The notes beneath the pieces are model-generated. The model was not told the origin of the DNA and ran no database searches. It was given only the letters and a program-made list of their open reading frames with translations. A stretch of DNA of 30,765 bases, taken from contig JAEUJR010000928.1 in NCBI GenBank assembly GCA_016793585.1, positions 1 through 30,765 on the forward strand, given 5' to 3'. Origin of the DNA: Archangium sp. GTDB lineage: Bacteria; Myxococcota; Myxococcia; Myxococcales; Myxococcaceae. Both the position numbers and the translations under genes were made by a program. Each line of letters begins with the position of its first letter. The first letter of the stretch is position 1. This document shows positions 1 through 8,101 of this stretch, one piece after another.

Positions 1-445
1 ACGAGGTGTCGTAGCGGTCGGCGTCCGACGAGAGCAGCTCACCGAAGGGGTTGTAGAAATAGAACGCGTCGTACTTCTCGGGCTGCACCGCCTCGAGCGT
101 GCCTTCTGCAATCTGCACGTCGGCGCCGAGTCGCCGCGCGAGCTGCCGCGACTGGAACACGAGCTCGTCACGCCGCTCGATGCCGAACACGCGCCGCTTC
201 GTCAGCAACGACACGATGACGGCGAACTTGCCCGGGCCCGAGCCGACGTCGAGCACGCGCTCTGCCTTTGCTTCGGTCAGCCACGCGGCGGCCAGCTTCG
301 CGCCTTCCACCGGAGTCCAATACGTCTTCGACTTCTGCCGTGGCCGCTCGGTGAGCAACTGGTCGAAGGCGTCGTCAGAGACGTCCTGCCCCTCGGAGAG
401 AAGGCGCGACACCTGCTCGGCGAGGCCAACGGGCACGTGGGGCAT
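1..445 (-). CDS. Class I SAM-dependent methyltransferase (partial; C-terminus beyond left edge)
   Basis: The reverse strand is open from an ATG at 445-443 to the left edge (about 148 codons visible). An in-frame TAG lies four codons upstream, so this is the only ATG start. Residues near 70 read VLDVGSGPGKFAVI, the glycine-rich SAM-binding motif I of Rossmann-fold methyltransferases. It is followed by FGIERRDELV (the acidic motif II position) and, later, YDAFYFYNPFGEL, where motif IV is expected; NPFGE resembles the NPPY-like catalytic loop of some N- or O-methyltransferases. No signal peptide is seen, so it is probably cytoplasmic. It is transcribed away from the secreted protein at 490, with 44 bp between the starts. 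The substrate cannot be told from the visible part. Fold assignment is firm, function is not. Confidence 0.85.
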   Translation of the reverse strand, partial: MPHVPVGLAEQVSRLLSEGQDVSDDAFDQLLTERPRQKSKTYWTPVEGAKLAAAWLTEAKAERVLDVGSGPGKFAVIVSLLTKRRVFGIERRDELVFQSRQLARRLGADVQIAEGTLEAVQPEKYDAFYFYNPFGELLSSDADRYDTS

Positions 446-489
446 GCGGGTCGACTAGCATGCGGGCCTCGCTCATCGGGAGGGCGGTC

Positions 490-1185
490 ATGCACATGGC
501 AGCACGACGCGCGCTCGTGGCGTGGGTGGTCGGAAGTTCGGCCGTCGCGATGGCGGCGCCCTTCGACGTCACCACCGCGTTCTCGATGCTGCGTGAACGT
601 GTGGCGCTGCCGGTGCTGGTGCAGCGCGAAGGCGCGTTCTCGTTCACCGACCGGCCCGACGTGAAAGGCCTCGCGGTCGACGCGAAGAACGGCTTCATCG
701 CCTGGAGCGAGCCGTCGCCGGCGCAGCAGTTCGAGTTCGCCCTCTTTCGCAGCACGAAGAAGCAGTTCGTCGCGGTGTTGTTCTCGCTGCGTGGTGAGCG
801 CAACGCGCCGACGCCGCCCGTAACGCAGCTGCAGGCGTGGACTGTGGACGCTTCCACGAGCGCCATCACCGATGCACCGAAGGTCGTGTCCTCGGTGCCG
901 TTCCTCGAAGCGTTCGTGGCGGCCTCCGATGTCGCGGCGGTCGGAAACCTCGACGACGCCGACGTGACGCCGTGGCTCGCGCGAGTCGTGAAGCTGCCGC
1001 GACAGGGGCTGACGCTCGAGGTGACCTGGGCCGCGGGCGCGCTCGAGCGGGAATGCGCGACCCCGAAGCCGCGTGCGCCCGAGCTGCTCTGTCGCAACAT
1101 CGCGGTGCTCAAGTACAGCCTGCGTCGCGCGACGTGGAGCCGGACTGCCGGGACGTTCACGCTCGAGCCGCTGGCGAAGCGGTGA
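490..1185 (+). CDS. Secreted hypothetical protein, about 231 aa
   Basis: I do not recognise a family. The frame is open from an ATG at 460, but the ATG at 490 is preferred because GGGAGG lies about 6 bp before it. That start gives a typical signal peptide: basic n-region (AARR), hydrophobic core ALVAWVVGSSAV, and an AMAAP cleavage region. The mature part is a mixed globular domain with a Cys pair near the C-terminus (RECATPK, LLCRNI). A second possible start is the ATG at 496. A -10-like ACTAGCAT sits at 454-461. The next gene starts 42 bp downstream in the same direction, so the two may be cotranscribed. Expected location is periplasm or outside the cell. Confidence 0.75.
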   Translation: MHMAARRALVAWVVGSSAVAMAAPFDVTTAFSMLRERVALPVLVQREGAFSFTDRPDVKGLAVDAKNGFIAWSEPSPAQQFEFALFRSTKKQFVAVLFSLRGERNAPTPPVTQLQAWTVDASTSAITDAPKVVSSVPFLEAFVAASDVAAVGNLDDADVTPWLARVVKLPRQGLTLEVTWAAGALERECATPKPRAPELLCRNIAVLKYSLRRATWSRTAGTFTLEPLAKR

Positions 1186-1227
1186 CGTTCAGGTCGCGAG
1201 CTATGGTGTCGCGCTGAGGAGAGTCCC

Positions 1228-4200
1228 ATGCGTTCTGGCCCGAACCGGGCGGCCGTGCTCGGCATCGTCACGTGTCTCGTTGCGCTCGAGAGCTCGAGCC
1301 AGCCGATGCGTCTTGTTGCGGATGTGGCTCCTGGCGCCGAGGTTGTTCGTCCGGGGGCCCACACGCTGGTCGGCGACGGAGCCAGGGTCTGGCTGAACTC
1401 GCCGGAGGGCCTCTTCATCACCGATGGCACTGATGCGGGAACGCGGTTGGTTCGCACCGAGCTCGAGGTTCAGAGAGTTGTCGCCAGCGGGCCCACCTCG
1501 TTCCTCGTGGCAGATGACGGCGTCGCTGGACCCGAAGTCTGGCGCACCGACGGGACGACGGTGGGCACGGCGCTCATCGAAGACCGCGTGACGGGCGAGG
1601 GCCCGAATCCATGGGTGCCTTTGGGCTCGGCGGCCTACGGCTTCCGAGATGGGCTCGTTCGTTTCGACCGTCTCGATGGTGGGACCACCGTCCTCCACCC
1701 CATCTCTGGACGGGAGCTCACTTCGTTCAGCGGAGGGCTGCTCTTCTCGGCGTTCGAGCCCGCGACTGGTGAGGAACTGTGGATCTCCGATGGAACTCCG
1801 CAGGGAACGCATCTGCTCGTCGACCTTCGCCCAGGACCAGCATCTTCATCACCCCACAACTTCATGGTCCTTGGTTCCTCTGTGCTCTTCTCGGCGGAGA
1901 CCCCTTCGCGCAGTCAGTTGTGGCGCACCGACGGCACCATCAGTGGAACGATCCAGGTGAGCACCTTTGGCTTCGGCCAGCAGGGCTCGTTCGTCGGCAG
2001 CGGCGTGGTGATTGGGAGTCGTGCAGTCTTCAGCTGTGACACGGACTTTGGCTACGAGCTGTGCGCCTCGGACGGCACCTGGGCAGGCACCTCGGTCATC
2101 GACCTCGTGCCGGGGCCAGGCTCGTCTTTTCCGAGCTTCTTTGCCGGTCTCTCCACAGCGCTCGTCTTTCAGGCCACCACTCCAGCGACGGGGCGCGAGT
2201 ATTGGTCGAGCGACGGCACCGTTCAGGGCACCCGACTCCTCATCGATCTCAGACCGGGGCCCGCCAGCCAGGTATTCGGTGAGAGGCCTGTCAGCGCAGG
2301 AGGCCTCGTGTATTTCACCGTCTACGAAACCAACAACATGAACGACCCGACGGGTATTTTTCGCACAGATGGCACGCCTGTCGGCACCTTTGCCGTAACA
2401 CGTGCCACCCCGACGTTCTGGTCGATGGTCGAACTCTCTCCTTCGTCCGTGTTGTTCCTTGGTCGAGGTGGCCTGTGGCGATCAGATGGAACCCCGGCGG
2501 GGACTTTCCTTGCATTCGACTCGTCAGCCCCACTGCCAGCCAGCAGCGCGCCTCGTGGCGTCTCATGGGTCGGCAACGAAGCGCTCTTCTCCGCCACCAC
2601 TCCACCAACCGGTCGCGAGTTCTTCGGTGCTGATCTGTCTGGTCACGCGGGTCTTCGTGCAGAGTTCTCCCCCGGGCCAGACAGCGGGGTCGCCGCCCAT
2701 GTTCAGCCACTGGTCGTCGGAGATGACTTCTATTTCTCGGCAAAGTCGTCGACTGGGTTTCAGGCGCATGTCTATTCTGTCGATGCCGGGCTTCGTCAGG
2801 TCTCGACAACGTTGTGGGAGACATTCGAGCCCAACAGTCCAGCGACCTTCACACCCGTGGGAAGTCACGTCGTCTTCACTTCGCCCTATGGTCTCTTCTC
2901 GACGAACGGCCCCGACGGGGGCACGACCGAGCTTCGGTCGCAAGGCGTTGGGCAGTCGTCACTTGATGGGCCCCTCACGGTCTTTCAAGCCAACGTGATT
3001 CATCAGTGTCTTGGACCCTTCGGGGCCGAGCTCTGTGCGACCGACGGCGAGAGTTCGTGGCTGGTGAAGGATCTCATTCCAGGCTCGGGCTACTCGAACC
3101 CGAGGTTGTTTGCGGCAGGCAACACCCGCGTCTTCTTCGTCGCGAACGCCCCGGCGCAGTGGCTATGGACGACCGACGGCACCGAACCTGGCACCCAGCC
3201 GGGCTTCGCCCTCAACTCGAACTTTCCGCTGACCGAGATGGTCGTCGTGGGCGACACGGCGTACTTCGCGTGGGGCACGGATGCCACGGGCTCCGAGCTG
3301 TGGCGCAGTGACGGGACGGGCGCGGGGACGAATCTCATCGTCGATCTCCAGCCTGGAGCCGGGGGCGCGGAACCCGCCTCACTCACGGTGGTCGGCAACC
3401 GTGTGTACTTCAGTGCGCAGACGCGAACGACCGGTCGCGAGCTATGGGTCACCGATGGCACGGTCGCAGGAACGACGCTGGTGGCCGACCTCGCTCGTGG
3501 CCCGGAGTCGTCTTCACCTCGCGACTTGAAGGTCGTTCGGGGCTCCCTCTTGTGGTCGGCGCATCGCGCAGCCGAGGGCCGCGAGCTGTGGCACCTCGAT
3601 GCCGCAGGCCAGCCCCGACTCACGTTCGACCTCGAACCCGGGCCGGGCTCGTCATCACCGAGGGCGTGGGTCGATTCTCCACAGGGCGTACTCGTCACCG
3701 CATCCACGTCGCAGGTTGGCGAAGAACTCTTCCTCGCGGATGTCGACGACACGCCGCCTGTCGTGAGCGCCCGACTCACTGGCACCCGCTCCGACGCGGG
3801 CTGGTGGACCTCTGACGTTGGCATCGAATGGCTCGTCACCGACCCGGAGTCGAGCGTGTGGAGCACGAGTGGCTGTGAGCCGCGTGTCGTGAATGCCGAC
3901 ACCGTGAGCACCCGCATCGAGTGTTCAGCCGAGAGCTCGGGTGGTCGTTCGATGTCTACCGTCGTGGTCGCGCGTGACACGACACCGCCGCAGCTTCGCT
4001 GCGCGACTGTGCCTGCTGTCGAGGCCACGAGCCCTTTCGGTGCGGTCGTGTCGCTCGAGGCGTCGGCCAGCGACGACCTCAGCGGCGTCGCGACCTGGAG
4101 CAGGGAGCTCGACGCTGGCGTCTTTCCTCTGGGCAGAACTCGTGTCCGGGTCTCCGTCGTCGACCATGCGGGCAATGCCTCGGCATGCGACATCGACGTG

Positions 4201-4587
4201 AACGTTGGCGACACCACGCCCCCGACGATCACCTGCCCGGAGCGCGTTCTCGTGACCTCGGCTGACGCCGGCGCGCAGGTGTCGTTGAGAGTCGACGCAA
4301 CGGACGTCGTGGATGAGGCGTTGGTCGTCACCAGCGATGCGCCTTCGTCGTTCCCAGCGGGCGTGACGACGGTGACGCTGACCGCGACCGATGACTCCGG
4401 CAATCAGGCTTCTTGTGTCGTGCCCGTCGTCGTCACTCCGCGGTGGACCTCAGAGACGGAGGACACCATCGAGTCGGTGCACTTTCAGGCGAACCCTTCG
4501 GCCAGCCCCACCTGCGCGACGACTCAAACCGATGTCTCGCTCATCGTCGTGACACTCTTCCTCTTGCGCGCTCGTCGCCGGGGGTGA
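1228..4587 (+). CDS. ELWxxDGT-repeat surface protein with C-terminal HYR domains and a Cys-TM-Arg tail (1119 aa)
   Basis: A large exported protein. GAGGAGAG precedes the ATG, and residues 1-25 form a signal peptide. Residues ~35 to ~840 carry about eleven clear copies of an ELWxSDGTxxGT motif (for example EELWISDGTPQGT, SELWRSDGTGAGT, RELWVTDGTVAGT), several followed by VDLRPGPASSSP. About four further copies are degenerate. This is the ELWxxDGT repeat family, common in myxobacteria and thought to form propeller-like extracellular domains. From ~845 there is an Ig-like segment, then two HYR-type domains (DTTPP..C..GN.A.C pattern) ending near 1075. The last 28 residues hold a single Cys (PTCATT), a hydrophobic stretch SLIVVTLFLL and a terminal RARRRG, a weak match to a MYXO-CTERM sorting tail. 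The ligand is unknown. The stop is 3 bp from the stop of the convergent gene. Confidence 0.9.
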   Translation: MRSGPNRAAVLGIVTCLVALESSSQPMRLVADVAPGAEVVRPGAHTLVGDGARVWLNSPEGLFITDGTDAGTRLVRTELEVQRVVASGPTSFLVADDGVAGPEVWRTDGTTVGTALIEDRVTGEGPNPWVPLGSAAYGFRDGLVRFDRLDGGTTVLHPISGRELTSFSGGLLFSAFEPATGEELWISDGTPQGTHLLVDLRPGPASSSPHNFMVLGSSVLFSAETPSRSQLWRTDGTISGTIQVSTFGFGQQGSFVGSGVVIGSRAVFSCDTDFGYELCASDGTWAGTSVIDLVPGPGSSFPSFFAGLSTALVFQATTPATGREYWSSDGTVQGTRLLIDLRPGPASQVFGERPVSAGGLVYFTVYETNNMNDPTGIFRTDGTPVGTFAVTRATPTFWSMVELSPSSVLFLGRGGLWRSDGTPAGTFLAFDSSAPLPASSAPRGVSWVGNEALFSATTPPTGREFFGADLSGHAGLRAEFSPGPDSGVAAHVQPLVVGDDFYFSAKSSTGFQAHVYSVDAGLRQVSTTLWETFEPNSPATFTPVGSHVVFTSPYGLFSTNGPDGGTTELRSQGVGQSSLDGPLTVFQANVIHQCLGPFGAELCATDGESSWLVKDLIPGSGYSNPRLFAAGNTRVFFVANAPAQWLWTTDGTEPGTQPGFALNSNFPLTEMVVVGDTAYFAWGTDATGSELWRSDGTGAGTNLIVDLQPGAGGAEPASLTVVGNRVYFSAQTRTTGRELWVTDGTVAGTTLVADLARGPESSSPRDLKVVRGSLLWSAHRAAEGRELWHLDAAGQPRLTFDLEPGPGSSSPRAWVDSPQGVLVTASTSQVGEELFLADVDDTPPVVSARLTGTRSDAGWWTSDVGIEWLVTDPESSVWSTSGCEPRVVNADTVSTRIECSAESSGGRSMSTVVVARDTTPPQLRCATVPAVEATSPFGAVVSLEASASDDLSGVATWSRELDAGVFPLGRTRVRVSVVDHAGNASACDIDVNVGDTTPPTITCPERVLVTSADAGAQVSLRVDATDVVDEALVVTSDAPSSFPAGVTTVTLTATDDSGNQASCVVPVVVTPRWTSETEDTIESVHFQANPSASPTCATTQTDVSLIVVTLFLLRARRRG

Positions 4588-4600
4588 CGTTCAGAACGTC
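4586..4600. terminator. Small palindrome spanning the two convergent stop codons (weak bidirectional terminator candidate)
   Basis: GACGTTC-A-GAACGTC is a perfect 15-bp inverted repeat centred on 4593, covering the stop region of the ELWxxDGT gene and that of the convergent membrane protein gene. As RNA it could form only a 5-6 bp stem with a tiny loop, and no T-run follows on either strand. Intrinsic termination is doubtful. Confidence 0.2.
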
Positions 4601-5157
4601 GCGAGGGCCAGCGTGCTCTCGGGCCCCTGCACCTCGGCCATGCGCCGCGCCTCGACGATGAGCGGCACCGCGACGGCGCTGGCGATGGCGACGCCAGCCG
4701 TCACGAGCACGATGGCCTCGGGCATCACGGCCAGGGCGACGAACGCTGCGATGACGGTGAGACCCGCCGCGAGGAAGGCCCACGGAATAGAGCGGCTGAA
4801 CAGGTCTCCGAACTTCGCGCCCAGCATTGCCGCGCCGGCTGCGATGCCGAACGCGAGGCCGAACGGCGTGATGATGGCCGCGCCCGCGATCGCAAACAGA
4901 ATGGTGCCCCAGCCGCCGCCGACCACTGCGCCCAGCGCTCCACCGACGAGCAGTCCCGCGAGGCCACCAAGCCCCGCGCCCAGCGCTCCGATGACTGGCG
5001 CCAGCACCGCGCGGCCCACCAGCGTTCCAGTCGAGGTCGGCTCGACGTCGGTGAGCAACTTCGCTTCGCGTGGCGCGTGAGCCAGCGAAGGCGCCTCCAC
5101 GAGCGGAGGCATCGAGGGGTCGGCAGCGAGGAGGGCGATGGTGGCGAGCGTGAGCAT
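4591..5157 (-). CDS. Glycine-rich multi-pass membrane protein (hypothetical, 188 aa)
   Basis: The frame is open 20 codons further upstream, but the ATG at 5157 is clearly the start: AAGGAGGGAGG precedes it by a few bases, one of the strongest ribosome binding sites in the window. The N-terminus MLTLATIALLAADPSM looks like a signal peptide or first membrane anchor. After a short soluble stretch come hydrophobic blocks rich in GxxxG and Gly-zipper patterns (IGALGAGLGGLAGLLVGGALGAVVGGGWG), then IPWAFLAAGLTVIAAFVAL and IVLVTAGVAIASAVAVPLIV. The Gly-zipper arrangement suggests tight helix packing. No family is recognised. A periplasmic or inner-membrane location is inferred. It overlaps no other gene and is convergent with the ELWxxDGT gene. 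Confidence 0.75.
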   Translation of the reverse strand: MLTLATIALLAADPSMPPLVEAPSLAHAPREAKLLTDVEPTSTGTLVGRAVLAPVIGALGAGLGGLAGLLVGGALGAVVGGGWGTILFAIAGAAIITPFGLAFGIAAGAAMLGAKFGDLFSRSIPWAFLAAGLTVIAAFVALAVMPEAIVLVTAGVAIASAVAVPLIVEARRMAEVQGPESTLALATF

Positions 5158-5442
5158 GCGCCTCCCTCCTTCACGGCAAATGCCGCCCGCCTGGGTCGTC
5201 GAATCAGGGGCTTCCACCGCTCAGGTGCAACCGCTTGCACACCCCAGTGCAAGGGCCGACGTGCTTCAGACTCAGCTGCGCTGGCGCTGACGCGGTCGCT
5301 CCCGCTGCTGGGCCGTCAGCGTCGTCATCACGCGGAGTGACTGCGCGCGCTCTCTCGAAGTGATCGCACGCAAGGTGCACTCGGCACCAAACCGACACCT
5401 GCCCGCCATCGACCCACCATCTGCGAAGCCCACGGTGCCGCC
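5158..5442 (+). promoter_or_regulatory. pst operon leader with alternating GTGCAA / TTGCAC half-sites
   Basis: This 285-bp gap, the longest in the window, separates the divergent small membrane protein gene and pstS. It contains GTGCAA (5225-5230), TTGCAC (5235-5240) and GTGCAA (5247-5252), so neighbouring half-sites form two overlapping inverted repeats with spacers of 4 and 6 bp; the right one extends to 7-bp arms (5234-5253). A smaller hairpin, GGTGC-ACTCG-GCACC, lies at 5374-5388. I could not find a convincing Pho box made of direct repeats at 11-bp spacing. Whether the sites bind a regulator or form alternative RNA hairpins is inference. Confidence 0.35.
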
Positions 5443-6309
5443 ATGGCTCTGCGGGTGTCAGCGCTGACGATGCTCGTCCTTCTCGGGGGCTGTCGCGGCG
5501 CGCCGTCGGGCCACACGCACACCATCGCGATGAAGGGCTCCGACACCCTGGTGCAGGTGGCGACGGGCTGGGCGCAGACGTACTCCGCGAAGCCGGGTCG
5601 CGTGCGCGTGAGCGCCTCGGGCGGCGGCTCGGGCGTCGGCATCGCAGGGTTGATTGACGGCACCGTCGACATCGCCACCTCGAGCCGTGAGCTGAAGCCG
5701 AAGGAGCGCAGCGAGCTTCAGTCGCGTCGCGGCCTCGAGGCGCACGAGCACTTCATCGGCTCCGACGCGCTCGCCATCTTCGTGCACCCCTCGAACCCGC
5801 TCGAGTCCATCAGCCTCACGCAGTTGGGAGCGATGTGGGCCGAAGACGGGGTACTGCACGACTGGTCGCAGGTCGCGCCCAGCATGGCGGGCCCCATCGT
5901 GTTGATTGGGCGGCAGAACAGCTCGGGCACGTACGACTACTTCCGCGAAGTCGTCTGCGCGAAGGGCGTCGATGGCAAAGCGCGCGAGTTTCGCGGCGGC
6001 GTCTCGGAGCTCTCGGGCTCGAGTGAAGTGCTCGAGAAGATTTCGGGGGCGCCGCTCGCGCTCGGGTACAGCGGCATGGGCTACCGCACGCCGCACGTGA
6101 AGTGGTTGGCCGTCTCGCGCCACGACGGCGACCCTGCCGAGCTGCCGTCTGCCGAAGGTGCACGCTCGGGCAGCTACCCCATCGCGCGAAAGCTCTACCT
6201 GTACACGGCGGGCCAGCCCTCGCCCGAGGTCGCCGCGTTCCTCGAGTGGGTGCTGTCAGACGAAGGCCAGGAGGTCGTCGCCCGCGAGGGCTACGTGCCC
6301 GTCCGATGA
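5443..6309 (+). CDS. pstS: Phosphate ABC transporter substrate-binding lipoprotein PstS (288 aa)
   Basis: Captures inorganic phosphate outside the inner membrane and delivers it to the PstCA channel. The N-terminus is a lipoprotein signal with lipobox LLGGC (Cys17). Mature-domain motifs are those of the PstS family: MKGSDTLVQ, SASGGGSGVGI, a DGTVDIATSSRELKP segment, and RQNSSGTYDYF, the loop that contacts phosphate. The length of about 290 residues is normal for the compact PstS group. It is the first gene of the pst operon; its stop overlaps the pstC start as ATGA, so the genes are translationally coupled. No clear Shine-Dalgarno is seen before the ATG. Expression under phosphate limitation is expected from family knowledge, but no Pho box was confirmed. 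Confidence 0.93.
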   Translation: MALRVSALTMLVLLGGCRGAPSGHTHTIAMKGSDTLVQVATGWAQTYSAKPGRVRVSASGGGSGVGIAGLIDGTVDIATSSRELKPKERSELQSRRGLEAHEHFIGSDALAIFVHPSNPLESISLTQLGAMWAEDGVLHDWSQVAPSMAGPIVLIGRQNSSGTYDYFREVVCAKGVDGKAREFRGGVSELSGSSEVLEKISGAPLALGYSGMGYRTPHVKWLAVSRHDGDPAELPSAEGARSGSYPIARKLYLYTAGQPSPEVAAFLEWVLSDEGQEVVAREGYVPVR

Positions 6310-7202
6310 AGCGCGGCGGCGTCAAACTCGGGGAGCGGCTCATCGAGGCCCTCATCGTCGCGAGCGGGTGGAGCTCCATCGTCTGCATGGCCGCCATCTT
6401 CGTCTTCCTGGTGCGCGAGGCCGCCCCGGTGCTGCCGCGCATCGACTGGGTGGAGTTCTTCACCTCCACGCGGTGGATTCCTGCGCCCGCCTCGGGCAAC
6501 GCTCCGCACTACGGCGCGCTGGCGTTGATGGTCGGCACCCTCACCACCACCCTCGTCGCGCTGCTGGTCGCCATCCCCGCCGGGCTCGGCGCCGCCGTCT
6601 ACCTTTCGGAGTTCGCCAGCGACCGCCTGCGCGAGACGTTCAAGGTCATCATCGAGCTGCTCGCGGCGGTGCCCTCCATCGTGTGGGGCTTCGTCGGCCT
6701 GATGTTGGTGGGGCCCGTCGTCGCGCGCGTCACTGGCGCTCCGCTCGGCACGAACCTGCTCACGGGCGGCGTGGTGCTGGGGCTCATCAGCGCGCCTGTC
6801 ATCGTCTCCATCGCCGAAGACGCGCTCCGTGCCGTGCCCGACTCGTACCGGGAAGCGGCGCTCGCGCTCGGCGCCAGCCGCTGGGAGCTCGTGTACCGGG
6901 TGCTCTTCCCCGCGGCGCGGAACGGGTTGCTCGCTGCGTGCCTGCTCGGGCTGGGCCGTGCGCTGGGCGAGACGATGGCCGTGCTGCTCGCGACTGGCCA
7001 CGCGAACCAGCTTCCACACTCGCTCGTCGACCCGGTGCGAACGATGACGGCCGCCATCGCGGCCGAGCTGGGTGAAGCGCCGCGAGGCTCCGAGCACTAC
7101 CACGCGCTCTTCGTGCTCGGTGTCGTCCTGCTCATCTTCACCTTCGCGGTCAACGTCGCCGCCGACCTCGTCATCAAGGGCACGCGCCGGGAGCAGCGAT
7201 GA
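6306..7202 (+). CDS. pstC: Phosphate ABC transporter permease PstC (298 aa)
   Basis: One of the two membrane subunits forming the phosphate channel. The frame is open upstream, but translation starts at the ATG at 6306 inside the pstS stop (ATGA), giving MKRGGVKLGERLIEALIVASG and a standard length of 298 residues. The first membrane helix SIVCMAAIFVFLVREAAPVL is followed by the family motif IDWVEFFTSTRWIP and the permease core with helices near ALMVGTLTTTLVALLVAIP. The segment EDALRAVPDSYREAALALGASRWELVYRVLFPAARNG is the cytoplasmic EAA loop that docks on the ATPase. Its end overlaps pstA by 4 bp. The two-ATPase arrangement downstream means this EAA loop may contact one specific PstB. Confidence 0.93.
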   Translation: MKRGGVKLGERLIEALIVASGWSSIVCMAAIFVFLVREAAPVLPRIDWVEFFTSTRWIPAPASGNAPHYGALALMVGTLTTTLVALLVAIPAGLGAAVYLSEFASDRLRETFKVIIELLAAVPSIVWGFVGLMLVGPVVARVTGAPLGTNLLTGGVVLGLISAPVIVSIAEDALRAVPDSYREAALALGASRWELVYRVLFPAARNGLLAACLLGLGRALGETMAVLLATGHANQLPHSLVDPVRTMTAAIAAELGEAPRGSEHYHALFVLGVVLLIFTFAVNVAADLVIKGTRREQR

Positions 7203-8101
7203 CGCACCCCTTCCTGCCCACCGAGTACGAGCGCCACAAGCAGGTGGTGACGGCCCGCGCCCGCGCCATCACGCTCTCGGCCACCGTCGCGTTGAGCCTC
7301 GTGGTGGTGCTCATCTTCCTCGCGCTGCTGGTGAAGGCCGCGCCTGCGCTCTCGCCGTCGCTCCTGTGGGAGAACCCGCTCGACAAGGGCAAAGCCGGCG
7401 GGCTGTGGGCTCCGCTCATCGGCACGGTGTGGCTGGTGGTGCTGAGCGTGCTGCTCGTCTCACCCATCGGCGTGGCCGCAGCCATCTACCTGAACGAGTA
7501 CGCGCCCGCGGGGCGGACGACGCGCCTCATCAGCCTGGCCGTCACGAGCCTCGCCGGAGTGCCCTCCATCGTGCACGCGCTCTTCGGGCTCGGCGCCTTC
7601 GTGCTCTTCGCGCGCATGGGCGCGAGCCTGCAAGCCGCCGCCTGCACGCTCGCCGTGATGAACCTGCCCGTCGTCATCGCCGCCTCGAGAGAGGCCCTCG
7701 GCGCGGTGCCGCGAACGTTCCGCGAGGCGTGCTGGAACCTCGGCGCCTCGCACTGGCACACGCTGTGGACGGTGGTGCTGCCGAACTCGCTCGGCGGCAT
7801 TCTCACAGGCGTCATCTTCGCGGTGTCACGCGCGGCTGGAGAGACGGCTCCGATTCTCTTCACCGGCGCCGTCTTCTTCGCCACCATTCCCGACGCGTTT
7901 CCGCAGCGGCTGGCGCCCTACGCGCTCGACGAGCCCTTCATGGCCCTGGCCATGCACCTGCACGTCATCTCGACCCAGGTCTCGCAGATGCCGCACGAGC
8001 GCACGTTCGCGACGGCGGTGGTGCTGGTGACGCTGGTGTTGCTCATCAACAGCGCGGCCTTCGTGCTGCGGCTTCGCCTCAGGAGGAACAGAAAATGGTG
8101 A
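7199..8101 (+). CDS. pstA: Phosphate ABC transporter permease PstA (300 aa)
   Basis: The second channel subunit, partner of PstC. It starts at an ATG overlapping the pstC stop (ATGA). It shows a first helix VALSLVVVLIFLALLVKAAPAL, then LIGTVWLVVLSVLLVSPIGVAAAIYLNEYAP (the PstA core with the GVAAAIYLNEYA signature) and GVPSIVHALFGLGAFVLF. The EAA loop is SREALGAVPRTFREACWNLGASHWHTLWTVVLPNS. RAAGETAPILFTGA is conserved in PstA proteins. Length is normal. The stop lies within the first codons of the next gene (7-bp overlap), and AGGAGG inside its last codons serves as that gene's ribosome binding site. Confidence 0.93.
   Translation: MTHPFLPTEYERHKQVVTARARAITLSATVALSLVVVLIFLALLVKAAPALSPSLLWENPLDKGKAGGLWAPLIGTVWLVVLSVLLVSPIGVAAAIYLNEYAPAGRTTRLISLAVTSLAGVPSIVHALFGLGAFVLFARMGASLQAAACTLAVMNLPVVIAASREALGAVPRTFREACWNLGASHWHTLWTVVLPNSLGGILTGVIFAVSRAAGETAPILFTGAVFFATIPDAFPQRLAPYALDEPFMALAMHLHVISTQVSQMPHERTFATAVVLVTLVLLINSAAFVLRLRLRRNRKW

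Noticed and set aside
3090..4403. A 437-codon open frame antisense to the ELWxxDGT gene
   Set aside because: Composition is Ser/Thr/Arg-biased as expected for a mirror frame; no recognisable motif.
5315..5327. GTCA repeats resembling Pho box halves before pstS
   Set aside because: The two GTCA cores are 9 bp apart, not the 11 bp of a Pho box, and the A/T-rich spacer is absent.
6102..6305. An N-terminal extension of pstC into pstS
   Set aside because: The ATGA overlap at 6306 and normal family length favour the shorter protein.
7072..8094. A long N-terminal extension of pstB1 in the same open frame
   Set aside because: The extension overlaps pstC and pstA, is Arg/His-rich, and the ATG at 8095 has a strong ribosome binding site and gives normal PstB length.
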